From the NCBI GenBank assembly GCA_009760855.2, contig WPIO01000018.1, positions 3,875,001 through 3,939,000 of the forward strand: a stretch of DNA of 64,000 nucleotides, in the 5' to 3' direction. Shown here piece by piece: positions 57,010-64,000 of the stretch. Origin of the DNA: Cristatella mucedo (Eukaryota > Bryozoa > Phylactolaemata > Cristatellidae). The stretch's first letter is position 1. Every line of letters begins with the position of its first letter. The translations under genes and the position numbers were made by a program. The notes beneath the pieces were generated by a model. The model had not been told where the DNA came from. It saw nothing but the letters and a program-made list of their open reading frames with translations, and did no database searches.

Positions 57010-57660
57010 ACATCTCAGATCTCAGTAATTTAGATGTACTAGCAAGGAAGCCTGTAAATCGCAGAGTGATAGCTAACATGCACAGTCAGCTCGCATGCGC
57101 ACACAAATGACCTGTAAATTGCGTAAGAAGCAGGTGCGCTTTAGCTTGACATCAGCCGTAAAGTCTTTAGGTAATTCGCTATCAGTCGGAAGCGAGTCTC
57201 AGGCTTTGAAAGGATGGGAACTGAGAAAGATGGCCCCAAAGCATTTGATGTAGGTTAGAGGAAGAGCCAGAAGACTACTAGAGTAGGAGGAGCTGCTTAA
57301 ATAAGAAGCAACCGGACTAGGAGGTTTTTTCAGATCGACAGCAAGAGAATAAAAAAAACCCAAAAATCAGCGGCACAACCGTAATTTGGATAAGCTACTT
57401 AATTGGAACCACTTAAAGATCAGTCAAAGTGGTTCTTTTTGACAGTTGCGATCTTTACAACACTGAAGCTAGCATCGCAGTAATGCACCAGCTGCAAGCG
57501 TGCCATAAACAGCCAGAAAGACGTGTAAGTATCAATTTGCCGAAGTCTACGTCGAATGTCACAATACATGGACCAGCTTGGCTACATCTTTGTTGCCTAC
57601 AGCCAACATTTTACGATATTGCATAACTGAGAGTAGGCAGTCTTGAGAATTGAGCTGATT
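57010..57660 (-). mobile_element. Highly diverged LINE-A-like remnant
   Basis: Order of words matches inverted LINE-A: catgcacagtcagc, cagtcggaagcgagtctc, gatggccccaaagcatttg, then gcaccagctgcaagcg. No usable frame. Confidence 0.5.
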
Positions 57661-58144
57661 TTATCGTCTAGTGAAAGGCTATTTTAGAGCACTACTCCTT
57701 GATTCATTACAAAGGCGAGAGATCGTATGCTAGCCGGCCGATATTGAGGGTTAGTCTTTCTAGTTTATTAGGGACACAAGTAGTTGTTTTGGTAGTTGTT
57801 AGGATGGAGAGAATGGAATGTTTGCTGGAATTCAAGCAAAGATGTCAGCGACACATATTGCTAGGGAGTTGCGAGAGCTTCAGATGCTAGAAATTAGTTA
57901 GGGATCAAAGCACAGTAAAAGCAGTGCCAGCTTCGTACACATTAAAGTATAGATAATGACTGGTAATCGCTCCGAAGACAGGGTGTATAGATTATGAAAG
58001 TCAGTGAGCGTAGATGAGAATCCCGTTAGCATGCATAAGTACGTGAATAACAATTCTTGAACGTGAATAAACCGCTACCACAGTTTCAGCCTCATAACGC
58101 CCCTAGGACCTCTATGGACAATACATTAGCTGTCTCATCTCTGC

Positions 58145-58490
58145 GCTTAAACGCCTATGGTGATAGAAGCTTTTGCTCTGAAAGTCCTTAGCTGTTGAAC
58201 TTTTACTTCCTAATTTCTAACCCAACGGCATTTATTCTCCTGCTGCCGACTGTAGCTCATCGTTTCAAGCCGTCCCGAGCTGCTACTTCAATGCTAATCA
58301 CCATCTCGACTTCCTCCCGATTCAGCCATGCTCCTCACTTTCTCTTGTTTGAGCGAGATTAATTCTATTGGCTATCCAACGCGAACTGAAAGAAGCTTTT
58401 ACTTTAGCTGCTACAGAAAAATCTCCAGCGTAGTACCAATTTAGTGATTTTGTGGCTTTGCGGAGTTTCAGACGGAGAGAAATTATAGTA
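58145..58490 (+). mobile_element. LINE-B 3' fragment, diverged
   Basis: tgatagaagcttttgctctg, ctcctgctgccgactgtagc, gattcagccatgctcctcac and agtttcagacggagaga; the ATTAC tail is lost. Confidence 0.75.
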
Positions 58491-58795
58491 CACATAACTT
58501 TGAAAAACTATTTGAAACAAACATATGCGGCCCTACGAGCTATATGGCAAAGGTTGGGTGGAAAACCGCCGCCATTCTATTCCAACCGGCTTAGTTCTGA
58601 CATTTACAATTTTTTTCAAAATTTTTCTCACAAGATCATTTTCTTTTTGATGTGCTATTGACTTTTAAATGGAAGGCAGGGACATTAAAGCCTCACAGCA
58701 ATTAGGTAGTAACCGCTTCTGCCTCTTATGGGATTTGTTCTGGAAACATGGCAGTATGCCATCGAGCTGGAGAAACCATGATGCTTTGCTTTAAC

Positions 58796-58796
<1 letters not shown>

Positions 58797-58840
<44 letters not shown>
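58797..58840. repeat. (TA)n microsatellite
   Basis: About 20 AT units. Confidence 0.95.
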
Positions 58841-58842
<2 letters not shown>

Positions 58843-59204
58843 GCACAATACATTTGCTGTATCTTCTAGACGGGAGGAATTCTGACAAGAGAAAAGTATG
58901 GGTATCTAAAAATTGCATTAGCTTGACAGCTTGACAAATAAAGACTGACCGTGAGATCAAGGCATTTCTTGAATGAAGACAAACTTAAAAAGGAATAAAA
59001 GCAAGACCGAAATATTTAGAAGGCAACCAAAAAGCGTATTTTCGCTCGATTTCAGGAATTTTGCTAGATTTCAGATGGGTATGCGTTACACGGGATACTT
59101 CAGAGCCGGACAAGCAAGAGCTTACTTCAAAATCGCGCGTAAATGATCACAATGTTTCCCGAAACGTGTCATGAGAATTTAAAAGGAAGTCCCTGAGCTG
59201 TGTA

Positions 59205-60345
59205 ATGCAATGTATTTCCGCCTATAACTATAAAAAGCCACAAAGACTATGTAGGGTGTTACGCAGAAGAGTTTTGTATAGCTTACTCAAAGCATTAGCG
59301 GCTTTCGGTACGCAATGGATAGCCAACAGACTTCATCTCACCCGACAAAAAGAAAGTGAGAAGCATAGCTGAGTCAGGAGAGCAGTAGAGGTAGTGAGTA
59401 ATATGAAAGTAGCAGCTCAGGACCACTGGAAAGGATGAGCCATAGTCGGCAGCAGGAGAGTAGTTGCCGTTGCGTAAGAATTGTGGATGCGCATTCCACA
59501 GTCTAGGACCTGCAGAACAAAAGCTTCTGTCACCAACGGTCTTTAAGCTGAAGAGTGAAGCAGCTAGTTTATAGTCCTCACTAGCACCCGAGGGCAAGAG
59601 GAGGCTGAAACTGGTGCAGAAGTTCAGGTTGATATGTTGGAGCCAAGCAGTGGCGTGCCTTGTGGGTCAGTGTAAAAACCTCGCTCTATATCCGCTGATC
59701 AAACGGCAGGCATCCTAATTCTTTTAGCAAAGAAGACACATGGTCAGACCTCTGGGATTCGCAAACTGGTCTTTCAGCCATATTCATAGCAATTTGTAGA
59801 GGCCTGGTGGCTTTTTTCGGTAGCCCAGCCAAAAGGGAATTACAATAATCTAGCCGAGACAGAACTAAGGAGCTATTCAAATTATTTGCAAGTAGCCGTG
59901 GAAGTCATTTCCTAATCTTAGACAAGGATCAGACGTGATGGCCAGCTGTAGAAGCAGTTTTCCTAACAAAGCTTTCAAAATGTAGGCAGTTGTCGAAGAC
60001 GACATCTAAATTTCCTTCACGAGGTAATGGTCGCTGAACTGCACCACCTATTAGATGAGAAAAGCTTTCTAGTTCAGCCACATGCACAGGGTGTCCTATG
60101 AGCAGCAGTTTAGTTTTTATCGTCGTTTATTTTAAGGAAATTTTCTGACTTCCATGATCGAATGTCTTCACGGCAAGAATTAAGTTTATAGGTCGCCCCA
60201 GAAGATTCCAACGGCTTGAATGACAAAAACAGCTGAGTATCGTCAGCATACAAGTGATTTCCTATTCCATGGGTCTGAATCACTTTTCCCAGAGGTTGAG
60301 TATAAATGGAAAACAGAAAAGGACAGAAGACTGTGTCTTGAGGGA
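59205..60345 (-). mobile_element. LINE-B, longest copy (RT to 3' end)
   Basis: Minus frames show [11 protein letters not shown] (RT catalytic motif) near 60235-60260, SLVLSRLDYCNSLLAGLPKK at 59820-59880 and FCSAGPRLWNAHPQFLRN at about 59450-59530. The VPQ...[12 protein letters not shown] start of the RT is still readable near 60320. Several frameshifts; non-functional. Confidence 0.85.
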
Positions 60346-60489
60346 CTTCATTTTAAGAATTCTATTCATTCTTGACTGGCATCGTCGCAGAGATACTAAC
60401 GAATCGGAAAAAAAGAAAGCAACAATAAATTCCGACAGAATGAGTTACCTTTCAAGCGCTTATTTTCATTATTCCACCGTACAACACTT

Positions 60490-60680
60490 ATAAGAATAAG
60501 AATTAAAAGATAAGAATTAAAAATATAAATAATAAATAAAATAATAATAAAATAAAATAATAAAGAATACAAAATAAGAATTTAATTAAATTAATAAGAA
60601 TTAAAATAAAATTATAAGAACTACATTATTCTACCTTACACTTTTAAGAATTAAAAAAGTACATAGTAAAAAAGTACGGT
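60490..60680. repeat. A/T-rich degenerate repeat (taagaattaaaa type)
   Basis: Loosely repeated aataaaataataa and taagaattaaa words over about 190 bp, with no G/C-rich interruption. Confidence 0.8.
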
Positions 60681-61126
60681 AGGTTTAGGCTTTGAAATGA
60701 GAGACCTCGCCTTCCACAAACACAGATAATCGTAGTTCTCGAATTCTTTAGCAGTTACGTCTCGAGTACTTAGACTATTCACTTTCCCACTTCTGACATG
60801 ACCAATGGCATAGCCTGCACCACAAACATTGCTGGTCTAATTAGGGAAGAATTGGCCGTAGGTTCGTCGAATGCAGAGAGTAACACTTTTTCATCCTAAT
60901 TTGCTCTTTTGCTGTCTGCGTTCTTGCAGAGCCGACTCTGCTGGCAGTTATAAATACATCTCATTAACTGAGGCAGTCCTAAATCATCTAATCAATCAAG
61001 AAGGGCATTGAGGCGGCATTGCATTCCCGACGCCATTACCGGCTCCGAAGCCATGTGTGCCCTGTTCCTGAACCGGGAGGCCAGGATAACACCCGCGACC
61101 CGTGCAGGACAGGGCACCTCCTGCGA

Positions 61127-61197
<71 letters not shown>

Positions 61198-61639
61198 AGC
61201 TAAAAGTTTTAATAAATCTATATCTTCTGTAGATCCCAAGCTAAGAATCGTGCCTGCATCAAGCAATGTGCGGAAAAGAGCTAATGGACTCAAAAAGCAA
61301 ACGGAAGTCTTTGCTTTTAGGAGACCTGTCGGTAGATTTACCTGATAGCTCGCTTAGCTACAAGCATGTTCTTTTCATTTAGTTAGAGATAATTCATCTG
61401 ATTTCATATACACAAGATACGCTAGTTTAACCGGTTGTCTTGAAACTAAACAAGCATACGATGATCACCATTTTCCAAGTTCGATCCCAGTGTGTTGGCC
61501 ATTTTCTGTTGCGTTTCTAATGCAATAAGCTGATCTAGGTACTGCAGACGAATGTTTTCAAAATTTTTTATAATGACTCACAAATACTAGCTCGTGATGC
61601 AGTAGTTCTTTTCCGGGCCAATGAAGACCGTACTGAAAT
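60681..61639. other. Intergenic, nothing recognised apart from a microsatellite
   Basis: Only the TC/TA microsatellite at 61129-61198 stands out. Confidence 0.5.
61129..61198. repeat. (TC)n-(TA)n microsatellite
   Basis: About 36 bp of CT followed by about 25 bp of TA. Confidence 0.95.
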
Positions 61640-63440
61640 AATCCATCACTCGCTCATGCCCAGGCTTCGACTGGGCCAGCAGCCACTCATCGAGCCGGGT
61701 AATTGGCGTCGAAGTCCTGCAGATATTGAGCCCACCGGTCCGGGAACTTCAGAACAGGTACAGTCGCCGAAGCTTGTGTTTAAGTGTTTGAATGGGACGT
61801 CGGCTGCAGCTGACTATTAAAGCTGTGTACCAAGGCGAGGTTCGGTTGGCTGGGTCGGCTGTACTACAATAAAGGCCACCCACTGGCTGGCTGGGCCGGA
61901 GCCTGACCTTGGGCTGGCGTGGATATGCGATGACACCTCTAAGTCTGGCACTTGAGGACGAGACGTTTGTCGGCTTATAGTTAGACGTCAGGATTTTGAG
62001 TTGCCGCATCGCTCAGCATCAGCAGCAGCATCCAAATGGACGGCCGGCGTTCGCCGTCGATGCGGCCACGCAGAGAAGGCTGCGAGGATCCACTGCTCCG
62101 AGAGCGCTCGCCGTAGCTGGCTTGTCTATTCCGCGTTCCCCTGCAGCGTGCTGTTCGTAGCCCCCTCCGCTAGCGGGGAGCCCTAGGAGAGCTGAGACGT
62201 GCCGCGATCGCGAGTCATCGTTGCTAATGCCGCACCAACGTCGTCCTGGCTGGTGCTTGTGCGAATAGCAGCAGCGCCGTCTTCAAGCGTGAGACTGTCC
62301 TCCCGCTTTGGGAAGCCGCCGGCTTCCTTGTTTCCCATGTCACCCGAAGCCTGAGGTACCCAGGGCCCCCAGTAGTTTTGCTTCTGCTCCCAAGTAATTG
62401 TTGGCGCGTTCGATCTTGTTATGAAGAGGTTTAATCGAACTGCCGCTCGTATTTCCCTAGCCCTGAGGCGGCGACGTTGCCGGCGATCGTAGTCAGAACG
62501 GGGTGGAGCTGGGCAGGAAGTAGCGGACCCCCTAGTTTTGGTAACGACTGTTCACACCATTTTCCGCACGATTGCCGAGGAGTGCCTCTATTTAAGCTAA
62601 CTCCTTCATGAAACGCCGACAGTGCACGATTAAACGCCAGAAAGCTGCGCATACGCCCTGCGTCTCATCTCATTCTGCCTATTTCAGTCTAGTACAGCTG
62701 CTGCTTTATCCGGATCGGTGCATCGGCCCATTAATTTCGCCACTGCATGCCCTAATACACTCACTTCCACTTCCATTTAAAACAGGTGACACTTCATAGA
62801 ATGTAACTTTAGATAGATAACCTAACAAGCCTAAATCAATCTAGTACTTCAAACGAACGCTCCAGTTCCTGCTTAGAATATTAAGCAAAAGAACCAAATC
62901 GTCCAAATAAATTAGATCTGCCTTCTAATTGATGCCTTCCAGCGTCTCTACTCTCCCCATCAGCCACTCAAACGTGGCAGGTGCATTGCACAAACCAAAT
63001 GACATTACCGTAAATTTTCAGAGCCCACATGAGCTCATATTTAAAAGCCGTTTTTGGTCGATCTTCCTCAGCCATTTTTCACGCAATGATACCCAGATAT
63101 CGAATCAAGTGTAGAGAACAATTCAAAAGACCGTTCGCTCAGGGCCACCGTACAGAACACCTGATCGAGAGGAAGCAGCGCATTTTCTTCGGATAACTGA
63201 TGCTCCTTTTTCGCTATAATCTCTACATTGAGTGCCATCAGGCTCAATGTCTCGACCTTTCGTCTATGCAGTCCCAATAGGTTTTCCATGCACTGGTTTT
63301 CGTTCGTTTCACGTCCGAGGCGAGCCTTCAGTATATGAGCCGACTTCCCACAGCTTCCGATATCTGAATACGTCGACGCGTCCGCCACTTCCAAGGCGGA
63401 GCCTTTTAAACCTAGTTCACTGTAGATACTTAAAGTCAAG
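61640..63440 (-). mobile_element. Decayed Ty3/Gypsy-type LTR retrotransposon pol remnant
   Basis: Minus-strand fragments in the expected order: FSTLDSISGYH near 63085-63120, FGLCNAPATF near 62985-63020, an LIYLDDLV reverse-transcriptase motif near 62890-62915, and a connection-domain-like CRRFMK near 62608-62640. A possible RNase H end (RWAQYLQDFDA) is near 61700. All are in different frames with stops between, so the element is dead. No LTRs or other pol domains could be recognised. Confidence 0.7.
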
Positions 63441-64000
63441 AGACGCGCAAAATGGCTGTGATCGTGACTTAATCATCATAGCATAGGTAAAGAAATGAGT
63501 CTGTGACAGCCGTGTCGACAGATATCCGAGTGAAACTTATACTTAGTACCAAAAACGTTCCTATTGTCTAAGCACAGGTAAAGAAAATATAAATATGTCA
63601 GGACTAGGAAATTAGCAAAATACTAGAGCGCTTTGTGAGCCGGGTTCCGATTAAAAATGAACCTAAAAAAATAAATGGACAGTGTAAGCAGTCCACGCAC
63701 ATTCTAACAATTAGGGTTCGTTTAGAGCTCATCCAAAAGCTCTTGAAACAGTTCATACTATCTGTTCGACTAGGAATGTGATAAAAAACACAATTACGAA
63801 AAGCTTTCTAACGCATTCACAAGACCCACTAAATAACGAAGCTATTTACGGTGCAATTGGTAGATTTGGCGGTTTCTGTCAGATTGGATTATATATGTTT
63901 AAGCCTAAGCTTACAAATTATTCATGCTAGTACCCGGAGCCTCAGAACCTAGTCGCGAAATAGAAATATATACTGATAATGTATACATTGTGCGTATACA
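63441..64000. other. Right edge, nothing recognised
   Basis: AT-rich sequence without frames or repeat words seen elsewhere. It may hold the 5' side of the Gypsy remnant. Confidence 0.4.

Noticed and set aside
61990-62200. GC-rich patch as a separate gene exon
   Set aside because: Only short frames without motifs; lies within the likely Gypsy remnant.

Overview
The window is animal nuclear DNA. Genes are split by GT-AG introns, and most of the sequence is 5'-truncated LINEs, tRNA-derived SINEs and microsatellites. The three recognisable protein-coding genes are animal families. I see no vertebrate-type repeats such as Alu or L1, so I infer an invertebrate (a sponge, cnidarian or similar marine animal would fit), but the sequence does not fix the phylum.

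Three genes lie on the + strand. (1) 1736-14029: the 3' five coding exons of a SLC35B2/PAPST1-type Golgi PAPS transporter; the N-terminal exons are not recognisable here and probably lie upstream. (2) 35638-37035: an intronless, complete gene of the APMAP / strictosidine-synthase-like six-bladed propeller family, with an alanine-rich head and one membrane anchor. (3) 50083-52184: a complete three-exon gene of the cGAS-like receptor (cGLR, Mab-21/NTase) family, 397 residues, with all three catalytic acidic residues and no zinc-ribbon insertion. Its GC-rich promoter carries three perfect kappaB sites (GGGAAATCCC) spaced exactly 32 bp apart, upstream of a TTATAA box. The layout suggests a Rel/NF-kappaB-controlled nucleotide-second-messenger sensor and is the most interesting part of the window.

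The rest is repeat territory. I call the families LINE-A (CR1/L2-like reverse transcriptase, short ATT-repeat tail), LINE-B (related reverse transcriptase, ATTAC-repeat tail), LINE-C (related, diverged), SINE-1 (tRNA-like head ending in 'gaggctgttaaatcag') and SINE-2 (tRNA-like head whose 3' tail resembles the LINE-A 3' end). All copies seen are truncated or frameshifted. Several are nested (33310-34716, 41590-42632, 54487-54935). A decayed Ty3/Gypsy pol remnant lies on the - strand near the right end (about 61640-63440). No rRNA, functional tRNA, CRISPR or prokaryotic feature was found.

The three genes do not form a pathway; they are neighbours separated by about 13-22 kb of repeat-rich DNA. 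Coding exons are clearly more GC-rich than the repeats around them.
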